Shown here piece after piece: positions 36,852 to 45,678 of a DNA stretch of 64,000 nucleotides. The stretch is from Ensifer sp. BR816 (GTDB lineage: Bacteria; Pseudomonadota; Alphaproteobacteria; Rhizobiales; Rhizobiaceae). The translations under genes were made by a program, and so were the position numbers. Position 1 is the first letter of the stretch, and each line of letters opens with the position of its first letter. Under the pieces are notes generated by a model. That model did not search any database. It was not told the origin of the DNA and saw only the letters and a program-made list of their open reading frames with translations. The DNA is taken from NCBI RefSeq assembly GCF_000378985.1, contig NZ_KB905370.1, positions 3,865,342-3,929,341 of the forward strand, read 5' to 3'.

Positions 36852-37628
36852 CTATCCGCGGCCGACCAGCGGCATCTTCGTCGCCATCACCGTCATCGTC
36901 AGCACGTTTGCCGAAAGCGGCAGGCTCGCCATGTAGACGACCGCATCGGCGACATGCTCGACGGGAATAGTCGGCTCCGCCGCGATCTCGCCATTGGCCT
37001 GCAGCACGCCGCTGCTCATCTTCTGCGTCATGTCGGTTGCGGCATTGCCGATGTCGATCTGCCCGCAGGCAATGTCGAAGGGCCGGCCGTCGAGTGCCGT
37101 CGACTTGGTCAGCCCGGTGATGGCGTGCTTGGTGGCGGTGTAGGGCGCCGAATTGGGCCGGGGGGTCGTCGCCGAAATCGAGCCATTGTTGATGATCCGA
37201 CCGCCGCGCGGCTCCTGCGCCTTCATCAGCCGGAAAGCCTGCTGGGTGCAGAGGAAGGCGCCGGTGAGGTTCGCGGCAAGAATTCCGCTCCATTGCTCGA
37301 ACGTGACCTCTTCGAGCGGCACCGGCGGCACGCTCGAACCGGCATTGTTGACGAGCAGGTCAAGCCGGCCGAACTCCGCCCGGATTGCATCGAACAGCGA
37401 CGCAACCTGCTCGGGGTCGCCGACATCGCAGGCAATTGCCCGGACAATGCCGCCGGTGTCCGCGGCGACTTCGGCAGCCGCTTTCTCCAACACGTCCGGA
37501 CGACGTCCGGTGATGACAAGGCGATAGCCTTCGCCACTCAGGCGGCGGGCAATACCGAGGCCGATGCCGGACCCTCCGCCCGTCACCAGCGCGATCTTTC
37601 CCTCGCCCGATCTGTTGCCCTGTGTCAT
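36852..37628 (-). CDS. Short-chain dehydrogenase/reductase
   Basis: The 258-residue classical SDR has the cofactor site [15 protein letters not shown], the NNAGSS motif and the catalytic Ser and YxxxK (GSISATT, then YTATKHA). The start at 37628 lies one base after the stop of the epimerase-type gene. A probable oxidoreductase for the imported compound or an intermediate; the precise substrate is unknown. Confidence 0.87.
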   Translation of the reverse strand: MTQGNRSGEGKIALVTGGGSGIGLGIARRLSGEGYRLVITGRRPDVLEKAAAEVAADTGGIVRAIACDVGDPEQVASLFDAIRAEFGRLDLLVNNAGSSVPPVPLEEVTFEQWSGILAANLTGAFLCTQQAFRLMKAQEPRGGRIINNGSISATTPRPNSAPYTATKHAITGLTKSTALDGRPFDIACGQIDIGNAATDMTQKMSSGVLQANGEIAAEPTIPVEHVADAVVYMASLPLSANVLTMTVMATKMPLVGRG

Positions 37629-37629
37629 G

Positions 37630-38613
37630 TCAGATCTTTCCCCCGAGTTCGTCCTCGATATGGATCCGGATGATCTCGTCGAAGCTGCTCTCGGCCGCAA
37701 AGCCCAGTTCACGGGCACGGCGCGCGTCGAAATTCGTCGGCCAGCCGGCGACGATCGCGGCGATGACCGGGTCCGGTTCGCGGCGGATGAGCTCCGCGGC
37801 CTTCGGGCCGGCAATGCGCTTCAGCGCCTCGATCTCCTCGCCGACGAGCGCCGACAATCCCGGCATGGTCAGGTTGCGCCGCGGCCCGATCCGGCTCGTC
37901 TCCATGCGCGCCGCGTGAACGAAAAAGCCGACCGCCGAGCGTGGGCTTGCGAACCAGTGCCGGACGCTTTCGTCGACCGGCAGAACGGCCTCCTGCCCGG
38001 CGAGCGGCTCGCGCAGGATGTTGGAGAAGAAGCCCGAGGCCGCCTTGTTCGGCTTGCCCGGCCGGATGCAGATGGTCGGCAGGCGGATGCCGATGCCGTC
38101 GAAGAGGCCGCGCCGCGAATAGTCGGCGAGCAGCAATTCGCAGATCGCCTTCTGCGTGCCGTAGCTCGTCAGGGGAGTCGTGAAGAACTCATCGCCGATC
38201 CTTTCCGGGAAGGGCTGACCGAAGACGGCAATCGAGGAGGCGAAGATGACGCGCGGGACATAGCGCTCGCGTTGACCCTCGGCGCGGATCGCCTCGAAGA
38301 GCGCTTGCGTCCCGTCGAGATTGACGCGGTAGCCCTTGTCGAAATCCGCCTCCGCCTCGCCCGAAACGATCGCCGCGAGATGAAAGATGACGTCCGGCCG
38401 GGTCGCGACGAGCTGCCCGGCGCTGCCTTCCGACGAGAGATCGAGCGCCAGCGCCGTCGAGATCGCGGAAAGGGCCGCGGGAACCGGCGGTTCCATCACG
38501 TCGACCAGCGTGAGCCGGCCGATCTCATAACCGAGGGCCTCCGGCTCCGCCGCCAGTTTCTCGACAAGTTTCCGGCCGATCATGCCGGCCGCACCGATGA
38601 TCATGACATGCAT
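37630..38613 (-). CDS. denD: NAD-dependent epimerase/dehydratase-family enzyme, D-erythronate dehydrogenase (DenD)
   Basis: DenD oxidises D-erythronate to 2-oxo-tetronate, which OtnI, OtnK and OtnC then process. The 327-residue extended SDR has [19 protein letters not shown] at the N-terminus, [14 protein letters not shown] and the YxxxK motif in [14 protein letters not shown]. The start at 38613 has GAGGAGG upstream. Its partner enzymes are encoded 2-8 kb away (otnC, ltnD, otnI, otnK), which supports the assignment. Other sugar-acid dehydrogenases of the family are possible. Confidence 0.78.
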   Translation of the reverse strand: MHVMIIGAAGMIGRKLVEKLAAEPEALGYEIGRLTLVDVMEPPVPAALSAISTALALDLSSEGSAGQLVATRPDVIFHLAAIVSGEAEADFDKGYRVNLDGTQALFEAIRAEGQRERYVPRVIFASSIAVFGQPFPERIGDEFFTTPLTSYGTQKAICELLLADYSRRGLFDGIGIRLPTICIRPGKPNKAASGFFSNILREPLAGQEAVLPVDESVRHWFASPRSAVGFFVHAARMETSRIGPRRNLTMPGLSALVGEEIEALKRIAGPKAAELIRREPDPVIAAIVAGWPTNFDARRARELGFAAESSFDEIIRIHIEDELGGKI

Positions 38614-38646
38614 TCGCGGCGAACCTCCTCGTTCGGCCACACCCGG

Positions 38647-39423
38647 TCATCCCGGGTTGCGCGTGCCCTTCTGTTTCTGTTTCCTGCCGTTTGCGTCGAC
38701 GAGCAGTTCCTTCGTCGTCTGGTAGATGCGCATGAGATGGTGGCGAAAGGCCGCGACGACTGCTTCGCGGTCGTGCCGCCGCAGCGCCTCGACGATTTCG
38801 CGGTGATCCTTGTAGCTGGCCTCGATCGCGCCCGGGCGCGACATGGCGCTACGCCGGTAATCCATCATATAAGTATAAAGGTCCGTCACGAAATCCGAGA
38901 GCAGCGGATTGCCGCAGGCCCTGTAGATCGCCACGTGGAACTCCCGGTCGCAGATCAGGAAGCGCATCGCATCGTCGCCGCAGAGTTTTTGCACCTCGAG
39001 CAGGCTCTCGAGCTTGTTCAGCGCCTCCGCGTCGATGTTTTCCGCCGCGTCGCCAACCACCTTCAGCTCGATATGCAGGCGAGCGGCATGAACGTCCTCG
39101 AGATCATAGCTGTCAATGGCGTTCGGCGAGGCAATCGTCACGGTGACGTCGCTGAGATCGACATCGGCAACGCGGCTGCGGCTCCCCTGGGAAACCTCGA
39201 TGATGCCGCGTGCCGCAAGCGTCTGAATGGCACCGCGCACCGTCTCGCGGCTGACATGGAGTACGTTGGCGAGCTCCCGTTCCCCCGGCAGTTCGTCACC
39301 CGGGCGGAGCATATTCGTCGCCACCAGCACCATCAGCTTGTCGGCAATCACCTCACGCGCCGTGCGGCGGTCGAGGCTGCGCCCCACCTTCGGCATCTGC
39401 GTGAGTATCGGACTGCCAGTCAT
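38647..39423 (-). CDS. GntR-family (FadR/FCD) regulator of the ABC importer operon
   Basis: The 258-residue protein has a winged helix-turn-helix (LANVLHVSRETVRGAIQTLA, about residues 52-71) and a C-terminal FCD all-helical ligand domain (FLICDREFHVAIYRACGNPL). GGAGGAGTGGCGCCG precedes the start at 39423. As first gene of the leftward operon, followed by denD after 33 bases, it is probably self-regulated by the dyad immediately upstream. Confidence 0.86.
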   Translation of the reverse strand: MTGSPILTQMPKVGRSLDRRTAREVIADKLMVLVATNMLRPGDELPGERELANVLHVSRETVRGAIQTLAARGIIEVSQGSRSRVADVDLSDVTVTIASPNAIDSYDLEDVHAARLHIELKVVGDAAENIDAEALNKLESLLEVQKLCGDDAMRFLICDREFHVAIYRACGNPLLSDFVTDLYTYMMDYRRSAMSRPGAIEASYKDHREIVEALRRHDREAVVAAFRHHLMRIYQTTKELLVDANGRKQKQKGTRNPG

Positions 39424-39439
39424 CGGCGCCACTCCTCCA

Positions 39440-39468
39440 CTGATCCACTGGTTGGTCCACCGGATCAG
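39440..39468. promoter_or_regulatory. Dyad operator upstream of the GntR-headed operon
   Basis: CTGATCC (39440-39446) and GGATCAG (39462-39468) form the outer arms of a 29-base dyad. The interior (ACTGGTTGGTCCACC) also shows TGG/CCA symmetry. It lies 17 bases before the GntR start, as expected of an autoregulatory operator. Confidence 0.6.
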
Positions 39469-39685
39469 TAATACGAATAAATGTCGCACGGAGCGGGAGG
39501 TCAACCCCAGTTCGTTGCGGCGACGCATCAAAAGTACGGGATGCTGTTGTGCAATGCGAAAAGGAACAGCGCCAAGGGGGCCGAAATGGCGTCTTTAGGA
39601 AGAGGCGTCCGGTAGCCTCTTGGACACAAAAAAGCGCAAAACTCTCCTCATCGCATGTAGGCATAGTTCCAGCAACAAGCACGGC

Positions 39686-40708
39686 ATGACAGATCAGCCC
39701 AAATTCGAACGCTTCGACGATCTCGGCCATGGTCCGGCACCGTCCATCGACGCCGCGCCCGCACGCCGCTTCACTTCGCTTGAGGCGCGGATAGACGCAG
39801 CCGCGCATCGGGTCCTCGACGCCCTGCCCGCGCACGGCTTCGCAGGTGTGTTGGTTGAATTCACCGTCTTCGGGTTGAAGCAGGCATGGGCGTGCCTGTT
39901 CGGCGGACTGCTGCTCGCCCTGATCATCGCGTCGCACCAGTTCTGGCCCGAAAATGCTCTCCTGGCCCGCTATGACTTTCTCTTTCTGGCGGCGCTCGGC
40001 ATTCAATTTGCAATGCTCGCAGCAAGGCTCGAAACCTTGTCCGAGGCGAAGGTCATTCTGATCTTCCACGTCGTCGGCACGGTCATGGAGGTCTTCAAGA
40101 CCGCGGCAGGCTCATGGATTTATCCTGAGGAAAGCATTTTCCGCATCGGCGCCGTGCCGCTTTTCTCCGGTTTCATGTATGCGGCTGTCGGCTCCTATCT
40201 CGCCCGCATCAGCCGCATCTTCGACATGCGCTACACGCATTATCCGCCGGTCTGGTCGACCGCGCTTCTGGCCGTTGCGATCTATGTCAACTTCTTCAGC
40301 CACCACTTCACCGTAGACGTTCGATACGGACTGTTCGCGGCGACTGCGATGATCTATCTGCGCACGGTAGTGCACTATCGCGTCTTCCGCTTTCGCCACC
40401 GCATGCCCTTGATGCTCGGCTTCCTGCTGGTGGCGCTGTTCATCTGGTTCGCAGAGAACATCGCCACATGGTCACGTGCGTGGATCTATCCGTCGCAATC
40501 GCACGGCTGGGCGCCCGTATCCATCAACAAGCTCGGCGCTTGGTATTTGTTGATGATCATTTCCTTCGTGCTGGTCACGCTGGTGCATAGGCCGCGCAAG
40601 CCGGACGGAGCTGCATCGATAAGTCCGGCAACCGGCGCGCGACAGCTCAGCCGTGATCATGCCCCTCATGATCATGATGCGACGGCAGTTCGAGGCCGAA
40701 AGTCCTGA
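39686..40708 (+). CDS. Integral membrane protein, DUF817 family
   Basis: The 340-residue protein has about eight hydrophobic helices and strongly conserved DUF817 segments (FGLKQAWACLFGGLLLALII, VVGTVMEVFKTAAGSWIYP, LVALFIWFAENIATW). Function unknown. The ATG at 39686 has no strong SD. Its last 62 bases overlap the 3' end of otnC on the other strand, and both genes encode His-rich tails there. Confidence 0.8.
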   Translation: MTDQPKFERFDDLGHGPAPSIDAAPARRFTSLEARIDAAAHRVLDALPAHGFAGVLVEFTVFGLKQAWACLFGGLLLALIIASHQFWPENALLARYDFLFLAALGIQFAMLAARLETLSEAKVILIFHVVGTVMEVFKTAAGSWIYPEESIFRIGAVPLFSGFMYAAVGSYLARISRIFDMRYTHYPPVWSTALLAVAIYVNFFSHHFTVDVRYGLFAATAMIYLRTVVHYRVFRFRHRMPLMLGFLLVALFIWFAENIATWSRAWIYPSQSHGWAPVSINKLGAWYLLMIISFVLVTLVHRPRKPDGAASISPATGARQLSRDHAPHDHDATAVRGRKS

Positions 40709-41324
40709 CGAGATCGGTCACCTGGTCCGGCGTCAGATAGCGCGGGTTGAGGTTGCGCAACAGCAGATAGAGCTTCGCCGTTTCCTCCAGTTCCTCGGTG
40801 GCGAAGACCGCCGCCTCGAGGCTGTCGCCGGCGACGACCGGGCCGTGATTGGCGAGCAGCACGGAGGAATATTTGCCGGCGAGGCCGCGGATTGCGTCGG
40901 CGACCGCCGGATCGCCGGGACGGTAGTAGGGCACCAGCGCCGTTTCGCCGGCACGCATGAGGTAGTAAGGGGTCATCGGAGGCAGCGCGGCGCGCGGATC
41001 GATCTCCGGCAGCATGGTGAGCGCGACCGCGTGGGTCGAATGGAGATGGACGATCGCCCGGGCGCTGCCGCGCGACTGGTAGAGGGCCGTATGGAGCGGT
41101 ATCTCCTTCGTCGGCTTGTCGCCGGAGACGAGCTGCCCCTCGGCATCGAGCCGCGAGATGCGGGCCGGGTCGAGAAAGCCGAGCGAGGCGTTGGTGGGCG
41201 TCACCAGCCAGCCGCCATCGTCGAGCCTCAGCGAGATATTGCCGGAGGAGCCAGGCGTCAGTCCGCGCTCGAACAGCGATCGCCCGTAACGGCAGATTTC
41301 CTCGCGCAGGCGGCTCTCGGACAT
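40647..41324 (-). CDS. otnC: Class II aldolase-type 3-oxo-tetronate 4-phosphate decarboxylase
   Basis: OtnC decarboxylates 3-oxo-tetronate 4-phosphate to dihydroxyacetone phosphate. The 225-residue protein has the aldolase II metal ligands (HLHSTHAVAL and a distal LLANHGPVVAG) and the acid/base Glu region TKEIPLHTALY. The start has GAAAGGATC upstream. It follows the LacI gene by 19 bases and is probably co-transcribed. The C-terminal SHHDHEGHDHG tail is unusual and lies in the overlap with the DUF817 gene. Confidence 0.85.
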   Translation of the reverse strand: MSESRLREEICRYGRSLFERGLTPGSSGNISLRLDDGGWLVTPTNASLGFLDPARISRLDAEGQLVSGDKPTKEIPLHTALYQSRGSARAIVHLHSTHAVALTMLPEIDPRAALPPMTPYYLMRAGETALVPYYRPGDPAVADAIRGLAGKYSSVLLANHGPVVAGDSLEAAVFATEELEETAKLYLLLRNLNPRYLTPDQVTDLVRTFGLELPSHHDHEGHDHG

Positions 41325-41343
41325 GGGGCAGATCCTTTCAATT

Positions 41344-42345
41344 CTAGGCGGTTGCGCCTTCGACCAGTTCGAAGCCGAGATCGACCACCTGGGGCGGCGC
41401 GTTGGTGACGACAAGCTCGGCCGCCAATTGCCCCGTCCGGACGCGGGGCGTGCGTATGGTCGAGAGCGGCTGCGGCGTCACCCTTCCGATGTCGAGGCCG
41501 TTATAGCCGAAGATCGCCAGCTGCGAGGGAATCGCGATTCCCCACGCCAGGCAATGGAAGTAGCCGCCGAGCGCCATGTCGTCGTTCGAAAAATAGACGG
41601 CATCGAGATCGGCGTGCCGGGCGAGCAGCCGCTCCAGGCCCAGCCGTCCGCTTTCCACCGAAGACGCGCCGGAACAGATCTCCCGAGCGACCAGCGGCGA
41701 GCCGCCGGACGCGAGCGTTTCGCAGAAGCCGGCAAAGCGCTTGCCGGCGCGGGTATCGCGTTCGAGCTCATGCCCGACATAGCCGATGCGGCGATAGCCC
41801 CGCTTCAGCAGGAATTCGGCACTGGCACGCCCGGCTGCACGATTGGAAAAGCCGACGGCCAGATCGACGGCCGTGCCGTCGACATCGAGCACTTCGGCCA
41901 CCCGGCAGCCGCTGGCACGCAGCATCTTCAGCGTGCCTTCCGAATGTTCGAAGCCGGCGAGCATCACCGCCGTCGGCCGCCAGGCGAGCATGGCGGCGAC
42001 AAGCGCCTCCTCGCGCTGCGGATCGTAGTCGGTCACCGAGAAAACGGCCTGATGCCGGTTCGCCTCCAAGACGCCGCTTGCCCCGCGCAGCACGTCGGGG
42101 AAGACGATGTTGGAGAGCGAGGGAATGACGAAGGCGACGAGCCGCGATCCGGCCGAAGCAAGCGTTCCGGCAATCCGGTTCGGCACATAGCCGAGCCGCT
42201 CGACGGCCTCCATCACCCGCTCCCTCGCCTTGCGCGAGAACGACCCCTCGTTTCTGAGGACCCGCGAAACCGTGCTCTCACCGACGCCGGCGGCCGCGGC
42301 GACCTCGGCGAGCGTGACGGTGCTCTGCTTGAAATCGAAATCCAC
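41344..42345 (-). CDS. LacI-family repressor of the tetronate cluster
   Basis: The 333-residue protein has the LacI helix-turn-helix (TLAEVAAAAGVGESTVSRVL, about residues 10-29) and a sugar-binding-like effector domain. I chose GTG at 42345 because GGGAG sits 6 bases before it; the open frame runs on to 42531 through the operators, which is unlikely to be coding. It is divergent from the MFS gene, with three identical-core dyads in the gap. Confidence 0.86.
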   Translation of the reverse strand: MDFDFKQSTVTLAEVAAAAGVGESTVSRVLRNEGSFSRKARERVMEAVERLGYVPNRIAGTLASAGSRLVAFVIPSLSNIVFPDVLRGASGVLEANRHQAVFSVTDYDPQREEALVAAMLAWRPTAVMLAGFEHSEGTLKMLRASGCRVAEVLDVDGTAVDLAVGFSNRAAGRASAEFLLKRGYRRIGYVGHELERDTRAGKRFAGFCETLASGGSPLVAREICSGASSVESGRLGLERLLARHADLDAVYFSNDDMALGGYFHCLAWGIAIPSQLAIFGYNGLDIGRVTPQPLSTIRTPRVRTGQLAAELVVTNAPPQVVDLGFELVEGATA

Positions 42346-42432
42346 CTTCGACTCCCACCTCCAGCTGCGTACGCCGCATCGCTCCTCGTCGCTGGCGGCC
42401 CACCTCATCTTTTTCAGATACGCCATTTGTTT

Positions 42433-42446
42433 TGGCAGCGCTACCA
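42433..42446. promoter_or_regulatory. LacI-type operator copy 1
   Basis: TGGCAGCGCTACCA is a near-perfect copy (one mismatch) of the palindrome found twice more to the right. Its centre lies 23 bases from copy 2. Confidence 0.78.
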
Positions 42447-42455
42447 TTTTTGACT

Positions 42456-42469
42456 TGGCAGCGCTGCCA
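42456..42469. promoter_or_regulatory. LacI-type operator copy 2
   Basis: TGGCAGCGCTGCCA is a perfect 14-base palindrome with the CG centre typical of LacI-family operators. Its centre lies 32 bases (about three helical turns) from copy 3. Confidence 0.8.
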
Positions 42470-42487
42470 AATTGCGCTAGGAAAAAG

Positions 42488-42501
42488 TGGCAGCGCTGCC
42501 A
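42488..42501. promoter_or_regulatory. LacI-type operator copy 3
   Basis: A second perfect TGGCAGCGCTGCCA, 68 bases before the MFS start codon. Three copies in the 223-base divergent region suggest cooperative repression of both directions. Confidence 0.8.
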
Positions 42502-42568
42502 ATTCTTGGCGCCGCATCGTCGGAGTTCCAAAGGGAGGTGCCGGCGAGCCTACTGGAGGAGGAAAATC

Positions 42569-43885
42569 ATGACCCTGGAAACCCAGGCGCCGATCGACGG
42601 CGTCTATGCAGATCGATCGGTGGAGGATCGCGCCTATAGCAAGGTCTTTTGGCGCATCATCCCGTTCCTGATGCTCTGCTACGTGGTCGCCTATCTCGAC
42701 CGCGTCAATGTCGGCTTCGCGAAACTGCAGATGTCGAGCGAGCTCGGCCTTTCGGAAGCGGCCTACGGTATCGGCGCCGGCATCTTCTTCATCGGTTATT
42801 TTCTGTTCGAGGTGCCGAGCAACGTCATCCTCAACAAGGTCGGCGCCCGGGTCTGGATTGCCCGCATCATGATCACCTGGGGCGTCATCTCCGCCGCCTT
42901 CATGTTCACCACCTCGGAGACCGTTTTCTACATCCTGCGCTTCCTGCTGGGTGTCGCCGAGGCAGGGTTCTTCCCCGGGATCATTCTCTACCTGACGACC
43001 TGGTATCCGGCGCATCGTCGCGCCAAGATCATCACCACCTTCATGTCGGCAATCCCGATCTCCTCCATCTTCGGCAATCCGCTTTCCGGTCTGCTGATGG
43101 ACAGTTTCCACGGAACGCACGGACTTTCCGGCTGGCAATGGATGTTCCTGATCGAGGCCATTCCTGCGGTTCTCTTCGGTGTCGCCACCTTCTTCTATCT
43201 CGACGACACGATCGGTCATGCGAAGTGGCTGACGAAGGAAGAAAAGAAGGTGCTGAGCGACAATATCGACGCCGAGAACCGGACCAAATCGTCGAGCCCG
43301 CACAGCATCGCCGGCACGCTCGCCGACCGGCGCGTCTGGCTGATGTGCCTGATCTACTTCTGCTTCGTGCTCGGACAATACGGCCTGAACTTCTGGATGC
43401 CGACGCTGGTCAAGGCGACCGGCGTAACCGGCAACCTCAATATCGGCCTGATTTCCGCCATCCCCTATATCTGCACCTTCATCGCCATGCTGGCGCTCGG
43501 GCGCTCCTCTGACCGGCTGCGCGAACGCCGCTGGCACCTCGTCGTCCCGGCCCTCATCGCCGCCGGCGGATTCCTCGCGGCGACGACTGCGACGAGCACC
43601 ACGCTCGCGATCGTCTGCCTGTCGCTCGCCGCTGCCGGCGCCATCAGCTGCGCACCGCTCTTCTGGTCGCTCCCGACGGCCTTCCTTGCCGGGACCGGAG
43701 CGGCAGCCGGCATCGCCTGGATCAATTCGGTCGGCAATCTCGCCGGCTTCCTCGGGCCATTCCTGGTCGGCTATCTCAAGGACTTCACCGGCAGCAACAG
43801 CGCCGGCATGTATCTCCTGGCCGCGGCCCTCGTCATCGGTTCGCTGGCGGTGCTGGCGGTTCCCGCAAAGACCGTGAACCGGTAA
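42569..43885 (+). CDS. MFS transporter, anion:cation symporter family
   Basis: The 438-residue protein has twelve predicted helices. Family marks are VAYLDRVNVGFAKLQMS near helix 1, the GVAEAGFFPGIILYLTTWY segment and WMPTLVKATGVTG. These are typical of the ACS branch that imports tartrate, galactonate, phthalate and related acids. TGGAGGAGGAAAATC precedes the ATG. As first gene of the rightward tetronate run it is the likely importer of L-threonate or D-erythronate. Confidence 0.88.
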   Translation: MTLETQAPIDGVYADRSVEDRAYSKVFWRIIPFLMLCYVVAYLDRVNVGFAKLQMSSELGLSEAAYGIGAGIFFIGYFLFEVPSNVILNKVGARVWIARIMITWGVISAAFMFTTSETVFYILRFLLGVAEAGFFPGIILYLTTWYPAHRRAKIITTFMSAIPISSIFGNPLSGLLMDSFHGTHGLSGWQWMFLIEAIPAVLFGVATFFYLDDTIGHAKWLTKEEKKVLSDNIDAENRTKSSSPHSIAGTLADRRVWLMCLIYFCFVLGQYGLNFWMPTLVKATGVTGNLNIGLISAIPYICTFIAMLALGRSSDRLRERRWHLVVPALIAAGGFLAATTATSTTLAIVCLSLAAAGAISCAPLFWSLPTAFLAGTGAAAGIAWINSVGNLAGFLGPFLVGYLKDFTGSNSAGMYLLAAALVIGSLAVLAVPAKTVNR

Positions 43886-43955
43886 GCTTCCAACCGCACC
43901 GCCGGATTCGGTCCGGCGGTGCCCGCCTGCCTCATCAGGGATGGAGAGTCTATTC

Positions 43956-44885
43956 ATGTCATCGCATGCTGAAAGTCCCGAACGCGTCACCGCGGCGGTG
44001 ATCGGTCTCGGATCGATGGGCTTCGGAATGGCCCAGTCCATGAAGCGCGCCGGCCTCGATGTCGTCGGCTACGACATTACCGCAGCGGCCGTCGAACGCT
44101 TCGCCGCCGAGGGCGGCCGCGGCGCCGCTACGCTGCGGGAGGCCGCGGCCGATGCCGATATTGTCGTTTCGGTGGTCGTGAATGCCGCCCAGACCGAGGC
44201 CGTCCTGTTCGGCGCCGACGGCATCGCAGCGGCCATGAAGCCCGGCGCGGTCTTCGTCTCGTCGGCGACCATGGATCCGGCCATTGCACGCCGCCTGTCG
44301 GAGCAGCTCGAAGCGCTCGGCCTCCACTATCTCGATGCGCCGATTTCCGGCGGCGCCGCCCGCGCCGCGAAGGGCGAACTGACGATCATGGCGTCGGGCT
44401 CGCCGCAAGCCTTCGCCGCAGCCCGCCCGGCGCTCGACGCGATGGCCGCCAAGGTCTACGAACTCGGAGACGCGGCCGGAACCGGCGCGGCCTTCAAGAT
44501 GATCAACCAGCTTCTTGCCGGCGTGCATATCGCCGCCGCCTGCGAGGCGATCACCTTTGCCGCCAAGCAGGGCCTCGATCTCGACAAGGTCTACGAGGTG
44601 ATCACCGCCTCGGCCGGCAGTTCCTGGATGTTCGAGAACCGCGTCCCGCATGTGCTCGCCGGCGACTATACGCCGCTCAGCGCCATCGAGATCTTCGTCA
44701 AGGACCTCGGCATCGTCCAGGACATGGCGCGCGCCGAGCGCTATCCGGTGCCGCTGGTGGCGGCTTCCCTGCAGATGTACCTCGCCGCTTCCGGCGCCGG
44801 CATGGGGCGCGACGACGATTCCTCGCTCGCGCGGCTCTATGCCCAGCTTTCCGGCGCCAAGCTGCCCGGCATGGACAAGGGATAA
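43956..44885 (+). CDS. ltnD: L-threonate-type dehydrogenase (beta-hydroxyacid dehydrogenase family)
   Basis: LtnD oxidises L-threonate to 2-oxo-tetronate. The 309-residue protein has the Rossmann motif AAVIGLGSMGFGMAQSMKRA, the substrate-binding DAPISGGAARAAKGELTI segment and the catalytic Lys in AAFKMINQLLAG. GGAGAGTCTATTC places the start at 43956 rather than 43941. It follows the transporter by 70 bases and precedes otnI by 13. A paralogue (glxR) lies at 50106-50990. Confidence 0.85.
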   Translation: MSSHAESPERVTAAVIGLGSMGFGMAQSMKRAGLDVVGYDITAAAVERFAAEGGRGAATLREAAADADIVVSVVVNAAQTEAVLFGADGIAAAMKPGAVFVSSATMDPAIARRLSEQLEALGLHYLDAPISGGAARAAKGELTIMASGSPQAFAAARPALDAMAAKVYELGDAAGTGAAFKMINQLLAGVHIAAACEAITFAAKQGLDLDKVYEVITASAGSSWMFENRVPHVLAGDYTPLSAIEIFVKDLGIVQDMARAERYPVPLVAASLQMYLAASGAGMGRDDDSSLARLYAQLSGAKLPGMDKG

Positions 44886-44898
44886 GAGGACGATCGAG

Positions 44899-45675
44899 AT
44901 GCCCGTTTTCGCCGCCAATCTGACGATGATGTTCAACGAGTGGTCGTTCCTCGACCGCTTCGACGCCGCCGCGGAAGCGGGTTTTACGGCCGTCGAATAT
45001 CTCTTCCCCTACGAGGCGCCGCCGGAGGCGATCGCCGAACGGCTGACGCGCAACAAGCTCGAGCAGGCGCTCTTCAACCTGCCGCCGGGCGACTGGGCAG
45101 CAGGAGAGCGCGGTATCGCCGCCCTTCCCGGCCGCTTCGAGGAATTGAAATCCGACGTCGAGCGTGCCCTTGATTATGCGGCCGCAACCGGTGTGAAGCG
45201 CCTGCATCTGATGGCCGGTCTCGCCGATCCCTCCGACGCAGAGGCAGCAGACTGTTACCGGCGCGCCGTTTCCTGCGCCGCCGAGCGGCTGGCGGAGAAG
45301 GAAATCGACCTCCTGCTCGAGCCGATCAACGCCCGCAATATGCCCGGCTATTTCCTCAACGATTTCGGGGCCGCCGAGCGGCTGATCGCCGAGCTAGGCC
45401 TTGCCAACCTGAAGCTCCAGTTCGACATCTACCATCGCCAGATCATCCATGGCGACGTCACGATGGCGCTCCGGCGGCTCATGCCGATCACCGGCCACAT
45501 CCAGATTGCCAGCGTGCCGTCGCGACACGAGCCGGACGGCGAAGAGCTGAATTATCCGTATCTCTTCGCCGAGATCGACCGGCTCGGCTACAGCGGCTTC
45601 GTCGGCTGCGAATACACCCCGCGCGGCGCAACGCTCGACGGCCTGGCCTGGTTCAAACCCTTTGCACGGAGCTGA
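44899..45675 (+). CDS. otnI: 2-oxo-tetronate isomerase (hydroxypyruvate isomerase family)
   Basis: OtnI interconverts 2-oxo- and 3-oxo-tetronate. The 258-residue TIM-barrel protein starts MPVFAANLTMMFNEWSFLDR and has metal-ligand segments LLLEPINARNMPGYFL and FDIYHRQIIHGD, ending GCEYTPRG. It closely resembles the Hyi protein at 51026-51811, but its operon with ltnD and otnK assigns it to tetronate catabolism. Spacing to otnK is 3 bases. Confidence 0.86.
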   Translation: MPVFAANLTMMFNEWSFLDRFDAAAEAGFTAVEYLFPYEAPPEAIAERLTRNKLEQALFNLPPGDWAAGERGIAALPGRFEELKSDVERALDYAAATGVKRLHLMAGLADPSDAEAADCYRRAVSCAAERLAEKEIDLLLEPINARNMPGYFLNDFGAAERLIAELGLANLKLQFDIYHRQIIHGDVTMALRRLMPITGHIQIASVPSRHEPDGEELNYPYLFAEIDRLGYSGFVGCEYTPRGATLDGLAWFKPFARS

Positions 45676-45678
45676 CCA

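Noticed and set aside
37564-39471. 635-codon plus-strand open frame
   Set aside because: It is antisense to the denD and GntR genes, both supported by motifs and ribosome sites.
42433-42501. Short spaced repeats resembling the start of a CRISPR array
   Set aside because: There are only three 14-base palindromes with unequal short gaps in a promoter region, next to a LacI gene; they are operators.
42278-44041. 587-codon minus-strand open frame
   Set aside because: It is antisense to the MFS gene and crosses the LacI operators.
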